A stretch of DNA of 64,000 nucleotides from Alphaproteobacteria bacterium (GTDB taxonomy: Bacteria; Pseudomonadota; Alphaproteobacteria; Caulobacterales; Hyphomonadaceae): contig JAHJYW010000032.1 of NCBI GenBank assembly GCA_018827375.1, positions 204,401 through 268,400 on the forward strand, written 5' to 3'. The notes beneath the pieces were generated by a model that was given only the letters and a program-made list of their open reading frames with translations, was not told the DNA's origin and ran no database searches. Made by a program: the position numbers and the translations under genes. Every line of letters begins with the position of its first letter. Positions within the stretch are counted from its first letter, which is position 1. Shown one piece after another: positions 11,128-20,972 of this stretch.

Positions 11128-12461
11128 GCCGGCTTGCCGAGATCGACTGTCAGCGACGAGATGGCATGCACGAAATTACTGGGTGCAATCGACTGCTCGC
11201 CGGTCCACGCTATGTCAGGGAAGCGGGCGAGAATCTGCCGATAGGCGGCGTCCACCTGCATGTTCGCCACACGCTGGCCAAGGCACACATGCGGACCGTG
11301 TCCGAAGGCCAGATGGTCCTTCGCATTGGTGCGCGTGATATCATACGTATCGGGATTATCGAACTTGGTTTCATCCCGGTTGGCCGATGCGTAATACATC
11401 ACCAGCTTCTCGCCTTCGCCGATGGGCTGCCCGCCAAGCTCGGTGTTCTTTGTCGCCGTGCGGCGCATATAGGTCACCGGGCTGACCATGCGGATCGACT
11501 CGTGCACGAAGTTCGGGAACAGGCTGTCATCGGCCATCAGCTTGGCTTTCTGATCCGGGTTCTGCGTCAGCAGTTTCATCGTACCTGACAGCGAGTTACG
11601 CGTCGTGTCATTGCCCGCGAACACGATCAGCAGCCATGAGCCGTCGAGGAATTCCGGCGACAGCGGCTTGCCGTCAATCTCGACATTGGCGATGGCGCTC
11701 AGCAGGTCCGGCTGAGGCGTCTTGCGCCGCTCGGCCAGCAGGTAGCGGCCATATTCGAACATGGCCTGAATCTCGTTCATGAAGTGCGTGATCTGCTCCA
11801 TCGACACATTGCCGAGGCCTTCCTGCTGCGCCTGGAATTGCGACTGCTCGAGGAAGTGCATCCAGTGAACCAGCTTCGGCCGGTCGGCCACAGGCACGCC
11901 AAGTATCTCGCACAGCGTGAACAGCGGCAGCTCAGCAGAGAACGTCTCTACCATGTCGACGACCGGGCCCTGCTTTGCCATGCCATCGAGCAGCACGTTC
12001 ACCTGCGCGGTCACTCGCTTGCGCAGCTCGGCAACGAAGTCAGCCCGGAAATAGGCCATGTGCTCCATGCGCAGCGGCGTGTGATAGGGGCGGTCCAGGT
12101 TGATCAGGGAGTTCAGCGAGGATGAGTGCAGCAGGGGATGGCGCGGTACGCCTTCCATGCCGTAATTCATCAGGATACCGCCCTTTTGCGAGGAATAGGT
12201 CTCCGGGTCGAGTTCCATTTTCTTGACGAGGTCGTAGCTGCTCACAGCCCAGAAACCGGCGCCATAGTCTTCCGGGTGCCACATCACCGGGGCCTTCGTC
12301 CGCATCGTCTTGAAGGCGTCGAACGTATAGCCACCATTGTCTGAGAAGACGTTGGCGGTGGTCAGGTCCACAGGTGGTTTCAGATCGTATACAGGCTTGC
12401 TGTGCGGCGTGATCGGCGGCTGCTCAACCTGGTAGGTTTCGGTAACGTTCTGGAATCCCAT
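11124..12461 (-). CDS. Cytochrome P450
   Basis: Heme-binding FGHGPHVCLGQRVA; I-helix AGNDTTRNS. Confidence 0.95.
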   Translation of the reverse strand: MGFQNVTETYQVEQPPITPHSKPVYDLKPPVDLTTANVFSDNGGYTFDAFKTMRTKAPVMWHPEDYGAGFWAVSSYDLVKKMELDPETYSSQKGGILMNYGMEGVPRHPLLHSSSLNSLINLDRPYHTPLRMEHMAYFRADFVAELRKRVTAQVNVLLDGMAKQGPVVDMVETFSAELPLFTLCEILGVPVADRPKLVHWMHFLEQSQFQAQQEGLGNVSMEQITHFMNEIQAMFEYGRYLLAERRKTPQPDLLSAIANVEIDGKPLSPEFLDGSWLLIVFAGNDTTRNSLSGTMKLLTQNPDQKAKLMADDSLFPNFVHESIRMVSPVTYMRRTATKNTELGGQPIGEGEKLVMYYASANRDETKFDNPDTYDITRTNAKDHLAFGHGPHVCLGQRVANMQVDAAYRQILARFPDIAWTGEQSIAPSNFVHAISSLTVDLGKPA

Positions 12462-12532
12462 GTGTGTCCTCCTGAGATGTTTCCTCTAATCTGCAGCTCG
12501 CCTCGTTTCGCGGGCGACGCTTGCAGATCTGA

Positions 12533-13867
12533 CTAGAACTTGTAGCGCACCGGAATCGATTTCGGACCGCCGACAAAGTTCGCCTTGATAAAGGTCGGGT
12601 CGCCGTCGAGTTCGAACGATTTGATCCGGCTGAACAGTTCTTCGTAAATGATCTGCATCTCGAGGCGCGCGAGGTGCATGCCGAGGCACATATGGCCGCC
12701 ATGGCCGAACGAGATCAGCTTGTTCGGGCTGCGGTCCACTTTGAACTTGAACGGTTCGTCGAAGACGTCTTCGTCGCGGTTGCCGGATGGATAGCAAAGC
12801 AGCAGGCTCTCGCCTTGCTTCACGGTCTTGCCGCGCAGGTCATAGTCTTCCTGTGCCGTGCGCATGAAGTGTTTCACCGGTGTCGTCCAGCGGATCGCTT
12901 CGTCCACCGCCGTGCGCGACATGCCTTTCGGGTCTGCCATGATCTTCTTCAGCTGGTCGCGGTCCTGCAGCATCGCCAGAACGCCGCCGCCGGTCGAGGC
13001 GCTGGTCGTATCGTGGCCAGCCGCTGCGGTGATGATGTAATAGCTCATCGCTTCCAGCTGGCCGATTGGCTCGCCGTCGACCATGCCATTGGCAATCACG
13101 GTCGACACGTCGTCGCGCGGGTTGGCGCGGCGGTCTGCCGTGATGGCCGTGAAATACATGAAGAACTCGGCCAGCGTCGCCTGGATGGAGGCCAGGCCGC
13201 CTTCGACGTCCCGGTCTTCGAGGCTCTTCTTGTTGCGGTTCAGGTCTTCGTCCTGCGCGCCAAAGATTTCCTGCGTCAGCTTCAGCATCATCGGCTCGTC
13301 GGATTCCGGCACGCCGAGGATCTGCATGATCACACGCAACGGGTAGTGAAGGGCCACATCCTGCTGGAAGTCGCATTCACCGCCCAGGTCTTCCATACGG
13401 TCGACAAACTGCTTGGCAATCGCGCGCACGCCATCTTCGCGCTTCTTCACGTTCTGCGGCATGAACCATTCCTGGGTCAGGTGGCGCAGTTTGAAGTGAA
13501 GCGGGTCGTCCAGCTGGACAAGGGTCTTCAGGAGATGCGGCTGGCCAAACTGGGCATAAACGCCTTCCTCGGCCTGCTTGTAGGACAGCATCTCGCGCTC
13601 GCCATTAGTGAACAGCTTGTTCTGGCGGCTGACTTCCATGATGTCGGCATGCTTGGTCACGGCCCAGAAGGGACGGAAGTTTTCCGGCTCGCACCAGGCC
13701 AGCGGGTCTTCAGCCCGTAGCTTGGCAAAGGCGGCATCCAGCTTGGCCTGATCGGCATAGACCGCCGGATCGACAATCTGGTCGCACGTGGCCGCGGCCG
13801 CCGCGCTCATCGTCCGATCCGGATCCATTTTGGTCTCGGGCGGGGTTGCAAGCGCGGTATCGGCCAT
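12533..13867 (-). CDS. Cytochrome P450
   Basis: Heme-binding FGHGGHMCLGMHLA; I-helix AAGHDTTSAS. Confidence 0.95.
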   Translation of the reverse strand: MADTALATPPETKMDPDRTMSAAAAATCDQIVDPAVYADQAKLDAAFAKLRAEDPLAWCEPENFRPFWAVTKHADIMEVSRQNKLFTNGEREMLSYKQAEEGVYAQFGQPHLLKTLVQLDDPLHFKLRHLTQEWFMPQNVKKREDGVRAIAKQFVDRMEDLGGECDFQQDVALHYPLRVIMQILGVPESDEPMMLKLTQEIFGAQDEDLNRNKKSLEDRDVEGGLASIQATLAEFFMYFTAITADRRANPRDDVSTVIANGMVDGEPIGQLEAMSYYIITAAAGHDTTSASTGGGVLAMLQDRDQLKKIMADPKGMSRTAVDEAIRWTTPVKHFMRTAQEDYDLRGKTVKQGESLLLCYPSGNRDEDVFDEPFKFKVDRSPNKLISFGHGGHMCLGMHLARLEMQIIYEELFSRIKSFELDGDPTFIKANFVGGPKSIPVRYKF

Positions 13868-13878
13868 GGAGCTCTCCG

Positions 13879-14859
13879 TCAGGTTTGTCTGGGTTTTGGT
13901 TTCCTGTTGCTAACTCTACTAGAACCGGGCCGCGTGCCAAGGCGTGACTTAGCGGCAGGTGCGGGACGTTTTGGGGCTTCACGCAGCGGGCGGTTGGCCT
14001 CCGCGATCATTTCGCCAACGGTTTCCAGCATCAGTTCGGGTAGAATTTCCTCCACGGCGCCGGGCCGCAGGTCGCCCAGCTCGAAAGGCCCGTAATTGAT
14101 ACGGATAAGCCGGTTCACGATCAGGTTCACAGCTTCCAGTGCGCGGCGCACCTCCCGCTTCTTGCCCTCGGTGAGCGTCACGGTCAGCCACGAGTTTGCG
14201 CCATTCTCCCGGTCGAACACGGCGATGATCGGGGCATAGTCCACCCCGTCCACGGTCATGCCCGCGGCCAGATCGGCAATCTTGAAATCCGTCACCGTGC
14301 CTTGGGCGCGCACGCGATAGGTGCGCGGCAGTGCGTTTTTAGGCAATTCCAGTTCCCGCGCCAGTTCGCCATCATTGGTCAGCAGCAGCAGGCCCTCTGT
14401 CGTCAGGTCGAGACGTCCAACCGTCACAACACGGGGCAGGGATTTCGGCAATTCATCGAAAATGGTCCGGCGGCCTTCCGGGTCGCTGTTCGTCGCGATC
14501 AGGCCGGCGGGCTTGTGATAGCGCCACAGGCGCGTCGGCTCAGGTGCGCTGATCGTCTTGCGACCGACCTTTATCAGCTCGCGGCCCGTTACCTTGAAGG
14601 CGGGCGAAGTCAGCTTCGTGCCGTTGACCCATACTTCGCCTGCCTCGATCATCCGCTCCACTTCGCGCCGCGAGGCGACGCCGGCGCGGGCGAGATACTT
14701 GGCGATGCGCTCGCCTTCGCTCCAGTCGGGCTCGGCCAGCGTTTTCGGGCTGTGTCCGGGCTTGTTCCGGGCATCCTTCGGGCTTTTGTTCGGGCTGTTC
14801 TGGGGGCGCGAACCGGGCTTTGCCTGGCGCGAGCGGCCCGTCTCTCGACGCTCCGTCAT
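13879..14859 (-). CDS. rRNA pseudouridine synthase (RluB/RsuA-like)
   Basis: S4 domain [52 protein letters not shown] catalytic motif; [13 protein letters not shown]. Confidence 0.92.
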   Translation of the reverse strand: MTERRETGRSRQAKPGSRPQNSPNKSPKDARNKPGHSPKTLAEPDWSEGERIAKYLARAGVASRREVERMIEAGEVWVNGTKLTSPAFKVTGRELIKVGRKTISAPEPTRLWRYHKPAGLIATNSDPEGRRTIFDELPKSLPRVVTVGRLDLTTEGLLLLTNDGELARELELPKNALPRTYRVRAQGTVTDFKIADLAAGMTVDGVDYAPIIAVFDRENGANSWLTVTLTEGKKREVRRALEAVNLIVNRLIRINYGPFELGDLRPGAVEEILPELMLETVGEMIAEANRPLREAPKRPAPAAKSRLGTRPGSSRVSNRKPKPRQT

Positions 14860-14877
14860 ATGTCTGTCTTTCGTTAT

Positions 14878-15297
14878 CTATCCCATGAAGTGCAGGATCG
14901 GGGCCGCTATAGCAAGTCCACTGAGGAATTCCATGGGAATCCACACCGGGATCATGCCGCTGCCCCGGTTCTTCTGCTTGTCCAGCAGCAGCGACAGCGT
15001 CCGTCCAAAGGCCGCGCCGATCCAGCCCGCCGCCAAGGGCAGAACCACCAGTACGCTCAGCAGGTTCACTTCGCTTTGCGAGACGGTCAGCAAAAGGGCC
15101 GCCGTCATCATGTGGGAAAACATGAAAAGGCCGCCAAAGGTGGCCCGGAACTCCGAAAATCCGCCGGGCTTCTCCGGATCAGGGTCTTCTACCAGCCTGA
15201 CAATGCGGGCCATCCAGGCCGGTGACAGCACCGTCATGGCCCCGAGAACCGCGTAGGCGCCAAGTACGACAAGGGATATCACTTCGCCAATCTGCAT
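14878..15297 (-). CDS. Small membrane protein, function unknown
   Basis: 139-aa ORF with about four hydrophobic segments. Confidence 0.65.
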   Translation of the reverse strand: MQIGEVISLVVLGAYAVLGAMTVLSPAWMARIVRLVEDPDPEKPGGFSEFRATFGGLFMFSHMMTAALLLTVSQSEVNLLSVLVVLPLAAGWIGAAFGRTLSLLLDKQKNRGSGMIPVWIPMEFLSGLAIAAPILHFMG

Positions 15298-15479
15298 GGA
15301 TTTGCCTTCCTGTTTGCAACTTACCTAATCTGTTTGAGAGAAAAGCGTAGGGCACAGGCCCGATTTCGCTGTGGCTGATGCTGTTTTCTTCAGCTTTGCG
15401 GCATGCCGGCAGTATGCCCTCATCGCCCTGTCACGTAAGAAAGACGCAGGCAATGACTGACTCGGTTGAAGGATAATTG

Positions 15480-16706
15480 ATGGAACTGGCGATCCTTTTC
15501 TGCAGCCTTGTTGTGTTCGCCACCTTTGCGCTGATGCCTCTGGCCCACAAGGCTGGTGCGCCTATCCTGCTCGTTGTGCTCGGCCTGGGCATGCTGCTGG
15601 GCGTCGACGGCCCGGGGGGCATCCGTTTCTACAGCTACCAGACCGGCTTCAACCTTGGCAGTATTGCCCTTGCCATCATCCTGTTCGCCGGTGGCCTGGA
15701 AACAGAGCGCGGTGTCATCCGCAGCGCCCGCAATTCCTCCATCATGATGGCTACGGTCGGCGTGGTGGTCACAGCGCTTATCGTCGGCCTGTTCGCCACA
15801 TATGTGCTCGGCATGCCGGTGCTTGTCGGGCTGCTCCTTGGCGCCACCGTCGCGTCCACTGATGCCGCCGCCACGTTCCTGCTCATCCAGCAAAGCAAGC
15901 GCGATATCGGCGATCGCGTGAAGAACACGTTGGTCCTGGAATCCGGCCTGAACGACCCAATGGCGATCTTTCTCGTTGTCGCACTCACGACGATGGTGAA
16001 TGGCGGCCTGCCGACCTCTGCAGGGGAAGTCGGTGGCTTTTTTCTGTTCCTCGTGGCGCAAATCGGGCTTGGCCTCTTCGGCGGCATCTTTGGCGGCCGG
16101 CTACTGACATTCCTCATCGACAAGATAACGCTTCCCAACGGCACCTATCCCGCCATGGCGCTGGCGGGTGCGCTCGCGATTTATGCCGCCGTGGCGCTGG
16201 TGGGCGGTAGCGGATTCCTGGCTGTCTACATCGTCGGCATTGCCATCCGGAACCGGCTGCGCCGTCCGCTCGACAATATCCTGAATTTCAACGAAGCCCT
16301 GCAATGGATCAGCCAGATGGCACTTTTTCTGATGCTCGGCCTGCTTGTCGCGCCAAGCCACCTGCTGAAGGACATCTGGGCCGCGCTGGCCGTGGCGGGC
16401 GTGCTGATGTTCGTCGCGCGGCCACTGGCTGTCATGCTCAGTATCGGATGGATGGGCTTTTCCTTCAAAGAGAATGTCTTCCTCAGCTGGGTCGGACTGC
16501 GTGGCGCGGTCCCGGTCCTCCTCGCGATCTATCCTGTCATTACGCCGGGACCTGTAACGATCGAATTCTTCAACGTGGTCTTCGTCATCGTCGTCACCTC
16601 GCTCATCGCACAGGGCTGGACCATAGTGCCGCTGGCACACCTCCTGCGCCTCGGTGACCAGACCGAGAAAGAAGACGAGGAACATGATGCCGTCGCAGAG
16701 ACCTGA
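15480..16706 (+). CDS. Potassium/proton antiporter (CPA1-like)
   Basis: Multi-spanning protein; GATVASTDAAATF, LESGLNDPMAIFL, SWVGLRGAVPVLLA motifs. Track start 15477 is TTG; ATG at 15480. Confidence 0.88.
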   Translation: MELAILFCSLVVFATFALMPLAHKAGAPILLVVLGLGMLLGVDGPGGIRFYSYQTGFNLGSIALAIILFAGGLETERGVIRSARNSSIMMATVGVVVTALIVGLFATYVLGMPVLVGLLLGATVASTDAAATFLLIQQSKRDIGDRVKNTLVLESGLNDPMAIFLVVALTTMVNGGLPTSAGEVGGFFLFLVAQIGLGLFGGIFGGRLLTFLIDKITLPNGTYPAMALAGALAIYAAVALVGGSGFLAVYIVGIAIRNRLRRPLDNILNFNEALQWISQMALFLMLGLLVAPSHLLKDIWAALAVAGVLMFVARPLAVMLSIGWMGFSFKENVFLSWVGLRGAVPVLLAIYPVITPGPVTIEFFNVVFVIVVTSLIAQGWTIVPLAHLLRLGDQTEKEDEEHDAVAET

Positions 16707-16718
16707 CAGGCCCGCCCG

Positions 16719-17327
16719 TCAGTATTTCAGGTATCCAAGCGTCGCCCGCTTTACGCGCACCGACAGAGCCTTGCTGTCTGTTTCGCCTGCTCGCCCTGCC
16801 GCATCAATCATGCCCTTGCTCATGGCCACAAGGTCTGCGGCCGCTTGATCAGCTAGAGGATAATCATACCGACGCAGCAGCGAAGCAACGGCTGCCCGTA
16901 TTTCATCGCCTATCTGAACGGTTTCGTCGAAGAGGTGCAGCGAATCCTCAAGATAATCCAGGGTTCTTGCAAGCCGCGGACGTGCCAGTTGATGAGCGAC
17001 CGCCACCTCAATCAGCGCCAGCAGCGTCTCTTCCAGCGGCGCGGAATCAAACTCCAGCGCAACGCGGTTTACATTGTCCATGAGTATACCGCGCTCGCGC
17101 AAGGTCAGTTCGGCGAGGATTGCGGCCAGGTTGGGGAAGTACTGGTAGAGCGAACCGATGCTGACGCCTGCGGCCTCCGCGACGGCATTTGTGTTAGCAG
17201 CGGCCAGCTCTTCATTCTCGATAATGCGAGCAGTGGCTTCCAGTATGTCATCGAACATCGCCCGAGAGCGTGCCTGCTTCGGGCGTTTGCGAACGCGGTC
17301 TGAGGTGGCTTCAATACGAGTTGTCAT
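16719..17327 (-). CDS. TetR/AcrR family transcriptional regulator
   Basis: RPKQARSRAMFDDILEATARIIENEELAAANTNAVAEAAGVSIGSLYQYFPNLAAIL helix-turn-helix. Confidence 0.93.
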   Translation of the reverse strand: MTTRIEATSDRVRKRPKQARSRAMFDDILEATARIIENEELAAANTNAVAEAAGVSIGSLYQYFPNLAAILAELTLRERGILMDNVNRVALEFDSAPLEETLLALIEVAVAHQLARPRLARTLDYLEDSLHLFDETVQIGDEIRAAVASLLRRYDYPLADQAAADLVAMSKGMIDAAGRAGETDSKALSVRVKRATLGYLKY

Positions 17328-17347
17328 ATGCGAGCTATAGCTCGTAT
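17328..17347. promoter_or_regulatory. Putative TetR operator palindrome
   Basis: ATGCGAGCTATAGCTCGTAT: arms match at 9/10 positions, adjacent to the tetR start; flanking half sites ATACGAG (17314-17320) and TACGAG (17363-17368). Confidence 0.65.
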
Positions 17348-17377
17348 TTTTGGGCAGGCAAGTACGAGAAACTACCT

Positions 17378-17707
17378 ATGACCACGACCTACACGATCTT
17401 TGTCCTGTTGAAGGCGCTGCCGGCCTGGCTGCGTCTGCCAAGGGACGAGCGCAGCCGTATTGCTGATCGGGCGTTCTCCAAGGCTCTTGCCGATCATGCC
17501 ATGGCCTTCCGCTACTATGATGCCGAAGCCTTCTCGGCGCGCGCGAGCGATGTTGCGCTGTTCGAAACAACAGACCTCCGGGCCTATTATTTCGCTATGG
17601 AACATCTGCGCGACAGCCCCATCTTCGCCGAGCCCTATTTCGAGATCGTCGATATCATCCCCACAATCGAGGATGGCTACCAGGCATTTGAAGCGGCCGT
17701 TGCCTAG
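17378..17707 (+). CDS. Darcynin family protein
   Basis: MTTTYTIFVLLKALPAWLRLPRDERSRIA...AYYFAMEHLRDSPIFAEPYFEIVDIIPTIEDGYQAFE resembles the Darcynin domain family of unknown function. Confidence 0.75.
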   Translation: MTTTYTIFVLLKALPAWLRLPRDERSRIADRAFSKALADHAMAFRYYDAEAFSARASDVALFETTDLRAYYFAMEHLRDSPIFAEPYFEIVDIIPTIEDGYQAFEAAVA

Positions 17708-19086
17708 CCAGCAAGTTCGGTCAGCAGCACATGCCAGTGCTCCAGCGCACCGGGGATTGAATCGACCGGCACCCGCTCGTTCAGGCCGTGGGCAAAATCG
17801 TCCGAGGGCTTCATGAAGATGCCGGAGACGCCATAGCTCGGAATGCCCTGACCGCGGAACAACAGGCTGTCAGTCGTCCCGGCTGACATGCTCGGAATGA
17901 TTGTCAGGCCAGGCGACTGGATATCGACGGCCTTGCGCACGGCCGCCATCAGTTCAGCGTCCAGCGGCGATGTCTCACTTTGGGGATATTCGACCGGGAA
18001 GTTCACTTCGGCGCCCGCGCCCACCAGTTCCTGCAGCTTTGCCTGAACGGTCTTCGGTGCAACGCCTGGGAAGATGCGGCAGTTGATGTTGGCCGTCACG
18101 CGCTGGGGCAGGGCGTTCTGGGCATGGCCGCCTTCAATCTGGGTCGTGATGCAAGTTGTCCGAATCTGGCCGATGTATTCCGGCTCGGCCGTTAGTAAGA
18201 CGACGGCGTCTGCATCCTCCGGGTTCTCCGCAAACCGCGCCATGGCTGCACCAATGTCCCCCGGCACCTGTTTTGCCGTTTCGCGGAAATAGGCCTGCGT
18301 CAGCTCACTGGTCTGCGGCGGGAAGGCATAGGCCGCCACCCGCTCCAGCGCCGCTGACATGTCGATGATGGCATTGCTGCCTGTCGGTCGGCTGGAATGG
18401 CCGCCGGGATTGGTGATGACCACCTCGAAATCGGCATAGGTCTTCTCGCCGGCCTGCAGGCTGTAATAGCGTGGCGCACCATCCTCGCCCAGCGTGCCGC
18501 CGCCGGCATCCGCGTTCAGTACCATCCGGGCGCCCTTGAAGCGCGGCGCCACTTCTGCTGCCGTCACCTGCGCGGTCTCTTCATCACCGGTCAGAACCAG
18601 GATGATATCATGGGCTGGCACAAAGCCTTCGCGCTTGAGGCGGATCAGCGTGGTCACCAGCATGGTCAGGCCATACTTGTTGTCCAGCACGCCGCGCCCG
18701 TAAAAATAGGTGCCGTCGGTTTCCATTGTGAACGGGTCGCGCACCCAGTCGGCAGGGTCTGCTTCAACCACGTCCATGTGCGCATTCAGCACGATCGGCG
18801 TTTCCGCGCTGCGGCCAGCATAATGCGCCATCAAGGTCGATGTCTCGCCGAAGGGCTCAATCGCCACGTCTTCTTCCGCAAAACCGCCAGCGATCAGTTC
18901 ACTGGCCAGGTACTCTGCATAGGCTGGCACCTTGCCGCGACCGGCCACGGTATCAAACGCAACGGACCGCCCGAGAATCTCGACCGCCTTGTCCACATCC
19001 ACCTGTTCGGCCTCGGCCTTCACCGGGGCCGATACGCACCCAACCAGAACCAGCGCCGCGAGGCTCGTCAGCAGTTTCGTGTTCAT
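17704..19086 (-). CDS. M20/M25/M40 family metallopeptidase, lipoprotein-type signal
   Basis: Lipobox-like LVGCVSA; VLNAHMDVVEADPADW, GDEETA, GGHSSRP motifs. Confidence 0.92.
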   Translation of the reverse strand: MNTKLLTSLAALVLVGCVSAPVKAEAEQVDVDKAVEILGRSVAFDTVAGRGKVPAYAEYLASELIAGGFAEEDVAIEPFGETSTLMAHYAGRSAETPIVLNAHMDVVEADPADWVRDPFTMETDGTYFYGRGVLDNKYGLTMLVTTLIRLKREGFVPAHDIILVLTGDEETAQVTAAEVAPRFKGARMVLNADAGGGTLGEDGAPRYYSLQAGEKTYADFEVVITNPGGHSSRPTGSNAIIDMSAALERVAAYAFPPQTSELTQAYFRETAKQVPGDIGAAMARFAENPEDADAVVLLTAEPEYIGQIRTTCITTQIEGGHAQNALPQRVTANINCRIFPGVAPKTVQAKLQELVGAGAEVNFPVEYPQSETSPLDAELMAAVRKAVDIQSPGLTIIPSMSAGTTDSLLFRGQGIPSYGVSGIFMKPSDDFAHGLNERVPVDSIPGALEHWHVLLTELAG

Positions 19087-19233
19087 CGGCGCATTCCTTG
19101 ATTGGCGACCCCGAATCCTTACCGGCGGGCGCAGGGGCGCGCAAATCCTTTCCGCCCATGCCGTGGAGGATACCCAGCCCCACGAGCGAGCACGGTCTTG
19201 CCGGGCTGCCTCACGCGCGAAGCGTACGCTCAG

Positions 19234-19980
19234 CTATGGCTGTGATGTGGCGGGAACATAAAGGGTCGCGCTGCCCAGCGCGCCAATCTGCCCGAGATGC
19301 CCGGTGATCTGTGTCCCGACGATGTGCGCGTGGGCATGAATCGTCCGGCCGTCAGGGAGGAAATAGATGTCTTCGGGGCCGGGCGCGTAGATGCCGACGA
19401 TCTCGACGGCTACATCCTCTGCGTCGCCCTTGGCGCTTGTCGGCTGTCCGACGGCGCTCCAACTGGCGCGTGTTGCGGTGCCCGTCAGCTTGAATGGAAA
19501 CGCCGCGCTGGCCGGACAGCCAGCGGCCTCAGCCGTCTCTGCAAGCAGGCTTTCGATGCCCGCCAGGCCTGTAAGGTTAGAGACGGGTTGAGCGGCTTTC
19601 CAGGCCACCGGGCTGCTTGCCACCAGAAAGGCCGCGCCCTTTTCCGGCGACACTTCATGCGAGAGCAAGACCATGTCCCCGCTCTCTGGTGTGGCGACAT
19701 GAAAGACACCATCGATCAGGGTGAGTTCATCCCGGTACCCTGTCGAGGGCCCGTACCCAACTGTCGTGGCGCTTACGGGCAGGTCACTGAGCCTGACGCT
19801 TTGCGTAAACCCGGGCGCCTTGATCGACGCACGCGTGCCGAAAACCGTAATCGGCGTGTCACAGGACATGGCAGGCATGGCGGCTTGCTCCAAAGGCGCT
19901 GGCGTCGTGCAGCTTGCCACGCCGATCAGGGTCATGAGGGCCAGACGCGCGAGAATTCTCTGGATAATGGTTTGGCTCAT
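19234..19980 (-). CDS. Lipoprotein, possibly acetolactate decarboxylase/PPC-superfamily-like
   Basis: MSQTIIQRILARLALMTLIGVASCTTP (lipobox VASC); C-terminal HAHAHIVGTQITGHLG resembles HxH...GH metal motifs of AF0104/ALDC-like proteins. Confidence 0.55.
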   Translation of the reverse strand: MSQTIIQRILARLALMTLIGVASCTTPAPLEQAAMPAMSCDTPITVFGTRASIKAPGFTQSVRLSDLPVSATTVGYGPSTGYRDELTLIDGVFHVATPESGDMVLLSHEVSPEKGAAFLVASSPVAWKAAQPVSNLTGLAGIESLLAETAEAAGCPASAAFPFKLTGTATRASWSAVGQPTSAKGDAEDVAVEIVGIYAPGPEDIYFLPDGRTIHAHAHIVGTQITGHLGQIGALGSATLYVPATSQP

Positions 19981-20012
19981 GTATGCGTTCCTTTTCGGAT
20001 CAACATCGACCC

Positions 20013-20972
20013 CTAGATTACGCCCGCCTCGCGCCAGGCCTCCTTGGGCCAGCGTCGGTGTTGCCAAAACCACTGGCCGGGCTCGGCGCGGATACAGTCC
20101 TCAAGGAACTGGTTGATGCGCATAACCGACGCGAGGATGTCGGCCTCCGTATCGCCCGTGTCCTGCGGCAGGAAGGGCTCATGGATTTCCACGCGGAAAC
20201 GGGCAGGGCCTGTGCGCACCGTCGAGACAGGCACGATGGGCACGCCATATTTCAACGCCAGTCGCGTCGGCCCCTGCGCCGTCATCGCGTCATGCCCGAA
20301 TAGCGGAACGGCCACGCCTTCGCGGAACTTCTGGTCATTCATCAGCGCAATCGGCGCGCCGCGTGCCAGGGCGCGCATCAGCTCGCGCGTGCCAATGCCC
20401 TTCGGCGCCGTCGTGCCGGTGCCATAGTCGTGGCGCAGCTTGTTGATACGCCGGTCAATGTGCGGATTGTTCAGGGCACGGTAGGTCATCACGGCATGCG
20501 GGATGCGTTTGCAGATCGCGGCCGGCATGATTTCCCAATTGGCAAAATGACCCGAGATGAATACGGCGCCCTTGCCGCTGTCGCGGATCGCGTCGAGCCG
20601 CTCGACGCCGACAACATCCACGCGGCCGCTCGTGTAGGGGTCAATGGCCGGCAGGTGAGGCAGTTCGCCTGCCGTGCGTCCGGCGCTCTCCCATGCGGCC
20701 AGGGCCGTGCGCTCGATCTCCGCTTCGGTCCAGTCAGGGAAGGCGAGCTTCAGGTTGCGCCGGGTCGTCTTGTGTTGCGACAGCTTGGGGCCGATCTTCT
20801 TCAGCAGCCATCCACCAAAGTCAGACGCCTTGTCAGGCCCCAGCAGTTTCATCGGCCACCAGTAGATGACATCCCAGGCCACGGTCTCCAGCCGCCATTG
20901 CACCCGCTGCCCGAGAGAGGCGCGGTTATCGATGTCCTTCGGGCGGACATAGGCGGGGGGCGTATCGGTCAT
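20013..20972 (-). CDS. Lysophospholipid/lipid A acyltransferase (LpxL/HtrB-like)
   Basis: AVFISGHFANWEIMP, GIGTRELMRAL, VSTVRTGPARFRVEIHEPF, RINQFLEDCIRAEPGQWFWQHRRW. Confidence 0.92.
   Translation of the reverse strand: MTDTPPAYVRPKDIDNRASLGQRVQWRLETVAWDVIYWWPMKLLGPDKASDFGGWLLKKIGPKLSQHKTTRRNLKLAFPDWTEAEIERTALAAWESAGRTAGELPHLPAIDPYTSGRVDVVGVERLDAIRDSGKGAVFISGHFANWEIMPAAICKRIPHAVMTYRALNNPHIDRRINKLRHDYGTGTTAPKGIGTRELMRALARGAPIALMNDQKFREGVAVPLFGHDAMTAQGPTRLALKYGVPIVPVSTVRTGPARFRVEIHEPFLPQDTGDTEADILASVMRINQFLEDCIRAEPGQWFWQHRRWPKEAWREAGVI

Noticed and set aside
12674-13720. 348-aa plus-strand ORF opposite a P450
   Set aside because: Antisense shadow ORF; the minus frame has P450 heme and I-helix motifs.
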